NCBI GenBank assembly: GCA_003552075.1
Contig: PUOJ01000035.1
Span: 1 to 51,483, forward strand
DNA from: Bacteroidales bacterium
Lineage (GTDB): Bacteria; Bacteroidota; Bacteroidia; Bacteroidales; UBA7960
Length of the DNA stretch: 51,483 nucleotides
Direction: 5' to 3'
Shown here: piece after piece, positions 44,914 to 51,483 of the stretch
Position numbering within the stretch: position 1 is the stretch's first letter
How the letters are laid out: each line of letters begins with the position of its first letter
Translations under genes and position numbers: made by a program
Notes under the pieces: generated by a model
Database searches by the model: none
Seen by the model: only the letters and a program-made list of their open reading frames with translations
What the model was told of the DNA's origin: nothing

Positions 44914-46194
44914 CTAAAGGCGTCCCATTTTTTTCCATAGTCTTCGGGCATGTTGCTGCGCCTGGTTCAGCACAGCGGGCGCATCGACGGTTTGCACCTC
45001 CCTGTCTTTAACCAGGATGCGGCCTTTACTGATCACGTCACGGACATGGGATGCATCCAGACCGAATATGAAATGGCCTGTGAAGTTTTCTTTGGTAACC
45101 TCGGTAGGGCTGTCATAATCGAGCACCACCAGGTTGTTGTCTCCATCGCCACGGAAATCATTGGACTGCAAATATCGGTGCACATTTCTGAACCGCTGGT
45201 AAGCGCTGTCAAAATGGATGCTGTCGTGCAGTTGTCCCGTAAAAAACGCAGCTTTTGCGCTTCTGATCATGTCGGAATGCATGCCGTCGGTGCCAAGCAT
45301 GATCTGGTCTCCAAGGTCTTTGCCGGAAAAGGCACCCACTTTGTTTTTGAGGTTGCTTTCCATGTTTTGGGCAATCCAGCAGGGTTTTTTGCTGATCATT
45401 TTTCGCTCCCGGGCGTCGAGATGAAGGCCGTGTACCAGGATGGTTTTGGGCGAATCGATTACGCCTGCTTCATTCAGACGTTGGGTGACCTGCTGATAGT
45501 AGGTTTGCAGGCAGTGCTCCTGGTCGTATTTGTCTTCAGCCAGGTGCATGTGAATGCCGGTCTGGTGCCGATTCATAAGATCCACGGCTTTTGCCAGCGT
45601 GTCGGGCTCAACCGTAAAAGATGCATGCAGGCCCACAAGGCCTTGATTTAAGGTAAGATACCTTTCGTTTTCCCTGAGGCCTTGTTCGGCTTTTTTCTTT
45701 CCACCCCGGTCGGTGACTTCATAGCATAAGAGGTGGCTGATTCCCACCTCCTCAAAGGCTTTTGCTATAATGTCCAGTGAACCCGCGATGTGGTTTGGTG
45801 AGGCATGGTGGTCGATTACGAAGGTGGTGCCCGCCCTGGCAGCGGCAATCGCCGTAGCCAGGGCGCTGTAGCGGATGCTTTCCTCATCCAGGTTCTGGTC
45901 CAGGGTCCACCAGATGTACTTCAATATCTCCCTGAAGTCTGCTGGTGGCTCAGGAGGTGGGGGCATGCCCCTGGCAAGGGCCGAATACACGTGATGGTGC
46001 CCCGATGCAAATGATTTGGTCACCAGTTTTCCCGAGCAGTCTATCGTTTCATGCCGGCTTGCTTCCGCGAGCTCTTTGTCATCTTTCAACCAGCGGATGC
46101 CGCCCTTTGGTCCTTCCTCCACGAGAAGGTCACCAGTTCGGAAATCAAGGGTGTCCCATGCAATGAATGTGGTGTTTTTTAGTAAAATGTCCAT
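44914..46194 (-). CDS. ssnA: Aminohydrolase SsnA-like (amidohydrolase superfamily)
   Basis: A 426-residue metal-dependent amidohydrolase. The first metal motif is GHHHVYSALARGMPPP (HxH at residues 66/68), with later ligands in VGLHASFTVE, HMHLAEDKYD and LVHGLHLD and the final aspartate in LGTDGMHSD. The SALARGMPPP segment and the overall length resemble SsnA, a protein that in E. coli and many anaerobes is encoded beside xdhD and purine-breakdown genes. It probably hydrolyses or deaminates a cyclic nitrogen compound; the substrate is unproven. It lies 176 nt downstream of the XdhD-like gene, with a 19-bp palindrome in between. Other cytosine/guanine-deaminase relatives cannot be fully excluded. 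Confidence 0.82.
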   Translation of the reverse strand: MDILLKNTTFIAWDTLDFRTGDLLVEEGPKGGIRWLKDDKELAEASRHETIDCSGKLVTKSFASGHHHVYSALARGMPPPPEPPADFREILKYIWWTLDQNLDEESIRYSALATAIAAARAGTTFVIDHHASPNHIAGSLDIIAKAFEEVGISHLLCYEVTDRGGKKKAEQGLRENERYLTLNQGLVGLHASFTVEPDTLAKAVDLMNRHQTGIHMHLAEDKYDQEHCLQTYYQQVTQRLNEAGVIDSPKTILVHGLHLDARERKMISKKPCWIAQNMESNLKNKVGAFSGKDLGDQIMLGTDGMHSDMIRSAKAAFFTGQLHDSIHFDSAYQRFRNVHRYLQSNDFRGDGDNNLVVLDYDSPTEVTKENFTGHFIFGLDASHVRDVISKGRILVKDREVQTVDAPAVLNQAQQHARRLWKKMGRL

Positions 46195-46272
46195 AGAACA
46201 ATTTTGTTTTCAAGTGTATATGTTTTTTTGAATAATTCCATTCAGTAAAGTGAATGCCCCGTCGTGATTTTT

Positions 46273-46291
46273 GTTTACAAAAAGTGTAAAC
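46273..46291. promoter_or_regulatory. 19-bp palindrome upstream of ssnA
   Basis: GTTTACA (46273-46279) and TGTAAAC (46285-46291) are exact reverse complements with a 5-nt spacer, the shape of a dimeric repressor or activator site. It lies 79 nt before the ssnA ATG. The cognate regulator is not in the window. Confidence 0.5.
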
Positions 46292-46310
46292 CTAATTCAG
46301 GCCGACATAA

Positions 46311-46355
46311 TCCTTCTTTCTTCTTACTTTATACTGCTTACTTCTTACTACCACT
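46311..46355. repeat. CTTACTTCTTACT-type repeat downstream of the XdhD-like gene
   Basis: The plus strand reads TTCTTCTTACTTTATACTGC and then TTACTTCTTACTACCACTAC. Near-identical words occur at 48946-48982, on the other side of the XdhD-like gene. Confidence 0.6.
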
Positions 46356-46370
46356 ACCCCGAGCCAATGA

Positions 46371-48929
46371 TCAACCCCGCTTAACCGGCAGCTCCTTCTT
46401 CATCTCCCCATCATACGCCGCATACGCATTGGCCACGGCGGCGGCCGTAGGAACCATGCCGATCTCCCCGATGCCCTTGGCGCCGTATGGGCCATGGGGA
46501 TCCTTGGCTTCTACACCAATGACTTTCACCGGGGGCATCTCTTTGGCACGGAGAATACCCAGGTCTTTGTATTTAAAACTTAAAGGTACCCCTTTCTGCA
46601 TTTTCAGGTCTTCCTGCAGGGCATACCCCAGGCCCATGTGCACGGAACCCTCAATCTGTCCTTCAAAAAGGGTGGGGTTCATGATCTTTCCGGCATCATG
46701 GGCGGCGATCACCTTGCTGATTTTGCCAGCATCATCAAGAACAGCCACCTGGGCGGCATAACCATATGCAAAATGAATAATTGGGTCTCTGACCTGGTCC
46801 CCCGGTTTACTTGTCCAGTCGCAGACGTATTGGCCATGATATACCTTGCCTGTCAGGTTTTCTGGGATGCTGTTCCTGTTATTTTGGAAAGGCAGCTCTT
46901 TCCGGATCTTGTCTGCCGCATCGAGAATGGCGTTCCCAAGAAGGGCTGTGCCCCTTGAGGACGTGGTCATTCCGGTCGGAACGTCATACCGGGTGTCTGC
47001 CTGCACCTCAATGATTGCCGGATCGATTCCGGTTTCCTGGTGCAGGGTTTGGATGGCCATGGTGTGGATTCCTTGTCCCATTTCGGTCCAACCATGGTGG
47101 ATGATCACTTTTTCCGGGCTGCGAAACTCGATTTTGACACTGCTTTCGTCGGTCATGGCATTGCCCACTCCCGAATTTTTTATTGCACAGGCGATGCCGG
47201 CGTATCTGGCTTTCTGGAAGTCATCTTTTACCGCCAGCAGGCAATCACGCAGGCCCACGCCTTCCAATTTTTGCCCTGTGGCCGTCCTGGCACCATCGTG
47301 CAGGGCATTGTCATATCTTATCTGCCAGCGGTCGAATCCGCCTTTTTTGCAGAGGTCATCGATGCAGGCTTCAATGGCAAAAACTACCTGCGGCACCCCA
47401 AAGCCCCGCATGGCGCCGGTTGGTATGTTGTTGGTATATACGGTATCCGAGGTGATCTCCACGTTGGGAACCACATACGCACCAGTGGCATGTCCTACGA
47501 CCCTTTCCATCACCTTGGTGCCTACGGATGCATATGCCCCGGTGTCGCCTGTTGCGCACATTTTCAGCGCAGTAAGCCTCCCTTGCTGATCGCAGGCCAG
47601 TTTCATGTCCATCTTGACTGCATGGCGTTTGGGATGCATGCGGATGGACTCTTGCCGGGTAAGGTGAACCTTCACGGGTTTATTCAGCAGGTATGCAAAC
47701 AGACTGGCATGTCCCTGGACACTGAGATCCTCTTTCCCGCCAAACCCCCCGCCATTAGACACCTGCGTCACCCTGACATCCTTTTCAGCCAGGTCGAGGA
47801 TGGCGGCCACCTGTTTGCGGTCCACGTAGACTCCCTGGCCCTGGCTGTAAAGGTGCACACCATCTCCTTCGGGCAGCGCTGCCGCACATTCCGTTTCCAT
47901 GAATGCGTGTTCGATGAAAGGGGTGGAGAAGTGGGCTTCGGATACAAAGGCGGCATCATGAAAAGCTTTTTTTGTGTCACCTGAGGCGATCCTGGCCGAT
48001 TCCAGGAGGTTGGACTTGCCCGGATGAACTTCCGGGGCATCGGGTTGAAGGGCTTCCTCGGGAGCACAAACCGGCTCCAGCACTTCGTATTCCACTTGAA
48101 TTGCCGCGGCAGCCTTCCTGGCCAGCTCCTCCGATTCGGCTACCACTCCCGCAATCACATCGCTGATGCAGCGTGTGGTTTCTCCTGTCTTGATCATCAG
48201 GGGCCAGTCGTCGAATATCAGGCCGTTATACCGCCTGCCCGGGATGTCGTCGGCGGTAAAAACGCGGATCACGCCTTCCATGTTGGCTGCATCGCGGGTA
48301 TCGACGGACAGTACCCTGGTTTTTGGGTGGTCGCTGAAACGAAGGGCCCCGAAGGCCATCCCATCGAAAAAGAGGTCATCCACGAAGGGACGATCGCCCA
48401 GGGCTGTTTCCACTGCCTGGTATTTCGGCCAGCGTTGGCCCACGGCGGCATTATTTACATCCATGGCCTTCTCCTCCTGCTCATCCAGTGCCCGCTCAAT
48501 GGCCTCAAGGATTTTGATATAGCCGGTGCAACGGCAAATGTTCGGGTTGATGGCCTTTACGATTTCCTCCCTGGAGGGGCGCTGCTTTTGCTCAAAGAGC
48601 TTTTTGCTTCGCATGATGAAGCCCGGTGTGCAGAAACCGCACTGCACGGCACCGTGCCGGGCAAACATATGTCCGATCATGGCCCGGAAATCTTCAGGCA
48701 GGCCTTCGGTGGTCAAGATAGTGGCTCCATCCAGGCTTTTAAACCGGGTGCGGCATGCAAGTTTTGGCTTCCCGTCCACTTCAATGGTACAGGCACCGCA
48801 GCTGCCCTCGCCGGAACAACCGTCCTTGGGCGAAGTGATGCGTAGCTCATTCCGCAACCAGGGGAGGAGCATCGCTTCCGCATTGCCATCGTACTGATGT
48901 TTCTTGCCGTTGATGGTGAAGGTTATCAT
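46371..48929 (-). CDS. xdhD: Fused 2Fe-2S / molybdopterin hydroxylase, XdhD-like (xanthine dehydrogenase family)
   Basis: An 852-residue fusion of two subunits of the xanthine dehydrogenase family. Residues 1-~150 are the two [2Fe-2S] domains: cysteines 38/44/47/59 (DGCSGEGSCGAC... LACR) and 97/100/132/134 (QCGFCTPG, ICRCTGY). The molybdopterin subunit follows: a/b hammerhead ~170-290, then GGGFGGKEDLS, GAMRGFGVPQVVFAIE, HHGWTEMGQGIHTM and the catalytic glutamate in GAKGIGEIGMVPTAAA. This fused layout without an FAD subunit is that of E. coli XdhD. It should hydroxylate a purine or similar heterocycle. It is 25 nt after a PLP enzyme and precedes ssnA, one operon. Confidence 0.88.
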   Translation of the reverse strand: MITFTINGKKHQYDGNAEAMLLPWLRNELRITSPKDGCSGEGSCGACTIEVDGKPKLACRTRFKSLDGATILTTEGLPEDFRAMIGHMFARHGAVQCGFCTPGFIMRSKKLFEQKQRPSREEIVKAINPNICRCTGYIKILEAIERALDEQEEKAMDVNNAAVGQRWPKYQAVETALGDRPFVDDLFFDGMAFGALRFSDHPKTRVLSVDTRDAANMEGVIRVFTADDIPGRRYNGLIFDDWPLMIKTGETTRCISDVIAGVVAESEELARKAAAAIQVEYEVLEPVCAPEEALQPDAPEVHPGKSNLLESARIASGDTKKAFHDAAFVSEAHFSTPFIEHAFMETECAAALPEGDGVHLYSQGQGVYVDRKQVAAILDLAEKDVRVTQVSNGGGFGGKEDLSVQGHASLFAYLLNKPVKVHLTRQESIRMHPKRHAVKMDMKLACDQQGRLTALKMCATGDTGAYASVGTKVMERVVGHATGAYVVPNVEITSDTVYTNNIPTGAMRGFGVPQVVFAIEACIDDLCKKGGFDRWQIRYDNALHDGARTATGQKLEGVGLRDCLLAVKDDFQKARYAGIACAIKNSGVGNAMTDESSVKIEFRSPEKVIIHHGWTEMGQGIHTMAIQTLHQETGIDPAIIEVQADTRYDVPTGMTTSSRGTALLGNAILDAADKIRKELPFQNNRNSIPENLTGKVYHGQYVCDWTSKPGDQVRDPIIHFAYGYAAQVAVLDDAGKISKVIAAHDAGKIMNPTLFEGQIEGSVHMGLGYALQEDLKMQKGVPLSFKYKDLGILRAKEMPPVKVIGVEAKDPHGPYGAKGIGEIGMVPTAAAVANAYAAYDGEMKKELPVKRG

Positions 48930-48945
48930 GGATTAGGTTTGAGGT

Positions 48946-48982
48946 TCTTACTACTTACTTCCTACTTCTTACTCTCTCTCCC
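48946..48982. repeat. CTTACTACTTACTTCCTACTTC-type repeat overlapping the PLP enzyme stop
   Basis: The short-word repeat begins between the two genes and runs into the last codons of the PLP enzyme, so its final residues (VRSRK) and stop codon are encoded by repeat sequence. The words match those at 46311-46355. Confidence 0.6.
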
Positions 48983-50205
48983 ACTGCCTCCAACGTCGGT
49001 ACCACAGCCTCCGGCACTTCCAACGCCCCCTTGATGGCTTTCAGGTCTTTCAGTCCGCTGCCGGTAGACATCACCACATTGTTGGAACCGGTGGGGAGTT
49101 TGTCATCCCTTTCATATCTGAGTAATCCTGCATAGGCAGCTGCTGCTGCGGGTTCTGCAAAGATGCCCGTATTGCGCGCCATCACGGAAGCTGCCTGCAT
49201 GATCTCATCATCGCTTACACTGAGCCATTCTCCGCCATAGGTCTTCAGAAACTTTTTGGCCATGTTGAAATTGCGGGGTACATCCACGGAGATGGAGTCG
49301 GCCAGTGTACTACTTGCTTTGGCCTCGAAAGTATCTGAATCCATGTTTCGCACCAGGTTATCGCTTTTTTCCGCCTGAACGGCTACAATGACCGGTACCT
49401 TTTCCATGAAGCCGAGTTTTACCAGGTCTTCAAATCCTTTATAGATACCGGAAATGATCACACCATCGCCCACGGAAACAAATATTCTGTCCATCTCTTT
49501 GCCCTGCATCTGGTCAAAAAGCTCAAAAGCGGCGGTTTTTTTCCCTTCAATGGTCAGCGGGTTGTATCCGGTATTCCTGTTAAACCAGCCATGTGTATCG
49601 GACAGGGCTATGCTGAGGTCAAAGGCCTGGTCGTATGTGCCTCTTACCGGCAGTATTTGCGCACCGTACATCATGATCTGGCTCACTTTGGCCTCGGGTG
49701 CTGTATGAGGCACCAGCACCACTGCTTTTTGCCCTTGCGATGCGCAAATCCCGGCAATGGATGATCCGGCATTGCCCGTGGAAGCAGCCACGATCGTATC
49801 GATCCCATTTTCTTTGGCATAGGCCGATACGAGGGCAGATGCCCTGTCTTTGTAAGAGAAAGTGGGGTTTTGGCTGTCGTCCTTTATGAAAAGATGGTAA
49901 GGCAAGGTTTTGCCGTTCATAATCTTGAATGGATACAAAGGGGTATTGCCAATACGCAGCGGGGGATAACTCTCAGCGGTTTTTACCGGGAGTATATCGG
50001 TGTAAGCATTTGTCTTTAGGGATTTGAAAACCCTGACATTCCGGGTAATGGCATCATAATCATAAAGCGTTTTCAATGCGCCGGGTGGTGGTTTCCCTTC
50101 AACCTGTTTGTCGCCGCAGGTCTTGCAGAGATATATAACTCCTTTGTCTACGGCATGTTGTTTCCCGCAGTCCACACATTCAAATAGAAAATGATCTGCC
50201 ATCAT
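48955..50205 (-). CDS. Zinc-ribbon threonine-synthase-like PLP enzyme
   Basis: A 416-residue fold-type II PLP enzyme. An N-terminal zinc ribbon has two CxxC knuckles (ECVDCGK at residues 10-13 and LCKTCGD at 27-30). The internal aldimine lysine is in NPTFSYKDRASALV (about residue 119), the phosphate-binding loop is STGNAGSSIAG, and the final serine/glycine loop is VVMSTGSGLKDL. This is the threonine synthase arrangement, but no other threonine-pathway gene is near, while an XdhD-like and an SsnA-like gene follow. In the related enteric cluster another fold-type II enzyme, diaminopropionate ammonia-lyase, occupies a comparable place, so a lyase on a purine-derived amino acid is possible (inference). 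A genuine threonine synthase is the alternative. Confidence 0.82.
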   Translation of the reverse strand: MMADHFLFECVDCGKQHAVDKGVIYLCKTCGDKQVEGKPPPGALKTLYDYDAITRNVRVFKSLKTNAYTDILPVKTAESYPPLRIGNTPLYPFKIMNGKTLPYHLFIKDDSQNPTFSYKDRASALVSAYAKENGIDTIVAASTGNAGSSIAGICASQGQKAVVLVPHTAPEAKVSQIMMYGAQILPVRGTYDQAFDLSIALSDTHGWFNRNTGYNPLTIEGKKTAAFELFDQMQGKEMDRIFVSVGDGVIISGIYKGFEDLVKLGFMEKVPVIVAVQAEKSDNLVRNMDSDTFEAKASSTLADSISVDVPRNFNMAKKFLKTYGGEWLSVSDDEIMQAASVMARNTGIFAEPAAAAAYAGLLRYERDDKLPTGSNNVVMSTGSGLKDLKAIKGALEVPEAVVPTLEAVGERVRSRK

Positions 50206-50978
50206 AAAGTATCAGCTTGCCTTCGGTTAAACTGCCAATTTATTAAAATTTACTGAATTACTTTACTTGTAAGCAAGATATTTCCTATGTCAATTTTATA
50301 AGGTTCACAAAATCAAACCAAAAAACTTGATGATTGAATGCGTTATTCCTTCTAATTATTCATCAAGCTAAAGAAGCGGGTGCTTTTAAAGCCCATCCCG
50401 ATCATGTTCGCATTAGATAATCATTCCCTCTGCGACAAGCCCTCGCGGTGAGAATACATATGCTTTTTTTATGAACAATAATCCCATACAATGTAAAATT
50501 TACAGAAGTTATTCAAAAAACATAAAGTCTTGACAAATAAATATATACATGACAATATATCTTTTTCGTTGTAATTCAGCATTTTAACGTATCAAGCTAC
50601 CTTCATCAATGTATTTAACTGCAAAAAACAGTTAAAAAACATTTCCTGTGATTTGTTTTATAAAAAAATATTTGCGTAATTCGCTATTGCAAAACAGAAA
50701 GCTATATGTTATTTTTCTTTTACCAAGTAGCAAAAGTATGGCGAAACTGCACTTGCTATGACATTTTTGCATAGGTAAAAATTTGTTTTTCCAATCATGT
50801 GCAAACATGCAAATGAAACGGATAAGAAAATATCTTTTTATTAAATAAGATTAGATGAGTTGAAGACAAAAATGATCGATAAAAACTGAAGTAGCCATGA
50901 ATATTCAGGAATAAGTTTTTTATTTAATACATGGAGGTCCGTTTGCTTTGTTTCATTTATAATTAATATCAATATGCG
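50206..50978. other. Long A+T-rich gene-free region
   Basis: About 770 bases with no open frame that I can support, much richer in A+T than the flanking genes (notably 50490-50960). It holds the probable promoter of the PLP-enzyme operon at its left end. No TAnnTTTG box is clear for the beta-helix gene at its right end. No tRNA, IS end or direct repeat was recognised. Confidence 0.6.
50245..50276 (-). promoter_or_regulatory. Candidate promoter of the PLP enzyme-XdhD-SsnA operon
   Basis: Minus strand: TTG (50274-50276), 21-nt spacer, TAAATTTT (50245-50252), seven of eight matches to the -7 consensus, 39 nt before the ATG. Tentative in such A+T-rich sequence. Confidence 0.32.
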
Positions 50979-51483
50979 ATGAAAAGAATTCTACTTATTT
51001 CCATCCCAACAATTTTCTTATTTCTTATTTTTTCATTGGAAACGAATGCCGGACAGAATACAATTTTTGTGTCCGGTTACGTTCAAGGCGAATGGACTGA
51101 TACAGTAATAGTTCACAATGACATTACGCTTCATGCTGATGATTTGCTGACAATCCACCAGGGGGCTGTGATCGAATTTAAAGGGGGTGCAGGATTTTTA
51201 GTGAAGGGCACATTAATGATTGCAGATGATGGACAGCAGATTGACACAATCACCTTTACAAATCATCATGATCATGAAAAATGGAACGGTATATCAATCG
51301 AATCTGATAAGACACCTGATACCTTCGACTATTTTAGGATTGAAAATGTTGATGAAAATAAAAACGCATTGACACTCGGGCAACACACAATTGTTGAAAC
51401 AATCAGACATGCCACATTCGAAAATTGTGGGACTGCCATTTATGCAAATGCTGGATCCAAACTTAATTCAATCGAGCACGTAA
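50979..51483 (+). CDS. Secreted right-handed beta-helix-like protein, partial (runs off the window)
   Basis: An open frame absent from the ORF track because it has no stop before the window edge. It starts at ATG 50979 with a signal peptide (MKRILLISIPTIFLFLIFSL, then ETNAGQ). The visible 168 residues have the repeated short-strand pattern of a parallel beta-helix: DITLHADDLLTIHQGAVIEFKG, GFLVKGTLMIADDGQ, DTITFTNHHD, WNGISIESD, LTLGQHTIVETIRHATFENCGTAIYANAG. The 'nominal support, then W-x-G-I-x-I-E' pattern is common in Bacteroidota surface proteins with later C-terminal sorting or adhesin domains, which would lie outside the window. Lower G+C than the housekeeping genes suggests a different history. 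Confidence 0.75.
   Translation, partial: MKRILLISIPTIFLFLIFSLETNAGQNTIFVSGYVQGEWTDTVIVHNDITLHADDLLTIHQGAVIEFKGGAGFLVKGTLMIADDGQQIDTITFTNHHDHEKWNGISIESDKTPDTFDYFRIENVDENKNALTLGQHTIVETIRHATFENCGTAIYANAGSKLNSIEHV

Noticed and set aside
47040-47984. 314-aa plus-strand ORF opposite the XdhD-like gene
   Set aside because: Antisense shadow of a strongly supported molybdenum hydroxylase.
50206-50978. Small coding genes in the A+T-rich gap
   Set aside because: The ATG frames I tried here (for example at 50330 and 50405) end within about 15 codons.

Overview
The window looks like chromosomal DNA of a Bacteroidota bacterium, probably in or near Bacteroidales/Marinilabiliales. Four things support this: the lineage-restricted small proteins DUF4295 and DUF5606, the short (~288 aa) RpoD-type sigma factors that begin MRQLKI, the order rpmG-DUF4295-ftsY-rimO, and many promoters of the Bacteroidetes type (-33 TTTG/TTG, about 20 nt, -7 TAnnTTTG). 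I saw no rRNA, tRNA, CRISPR array, insertion sequence or phage module.

Layout. 1-4.4 kb: the 3' tip of an acyl-CoA synthetase (ATP-grasp) gene, a sodium:solute symporter with a beta-barrel protein gene immediately downstream, and a DUF2007-UspA-UspA fusion. 4.4-9.6 kb: an alpha/beta hydrolase diverging from a DUF454 membrane protein, a SlyD-type PPIase, and the rpmG-DUF4295-ftsY-rimO group linking ribosomal protein, SRP receptor and ribosomal methylthiolation. 9.7-16.8 kb (minus): dapF-GNAT-mltG, then phosphohexomutase and a secreted M14-type peptidase. 17.2-21.6 kb (plus): a DegP/HtrA protease, the likely housekeeping sigma factor, and a secreted 5'-nucleotidase-family hydrolase, followed by a 161-bp palindromic element. 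21.8-32.7 kb (minus): a retropepsin-PDZ protein, then a housekeeping run pyrG / yidC-purB-msbA-like ABC-DUF5606-pyrD and a PsiE-family protein. 33-39.2 kb: a small secreted protein, an MFS transporter, rpe with a second RpoD-like sigma factor, pnp and rpsO. 39.5-44.7 kb: a beta-barrel porin, a methyltransferase, a DUF302 protein and a methylcrotonyl-CoA carboxylase-type carboxyltransferase. 44.9-50.2 kb (minus): a zinc-ribbon threonine-synthase-like PLP enzyme, a fused 2Fe-2S/molybdopterin hydroxylase (XdhD-like) and an SsnA-type aminohydrolase. The window ends in a ~770-bp A+T-rich gap and the start of a secreted beta-helix protein.

The most distinctive parts are: (i) the PLP enzyme-XdhD-SsnA group, which resembles a reduced version of the anaerobic purine/urate-catabolism cluster; (ii) a large palindromic element after the nucleotidase gene; (iii) a perfect 13-bp inverted repeat sitting on the promoter and leader of the second sigma factor; (iv) a slyD terminator that also encodes the last codons of the facing gene; (v) several families of short-period word repeats in intergenic DNA, some recurring tens of kilobases apart. 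All functional calls rest on reading motifs by eye; no database search was run.
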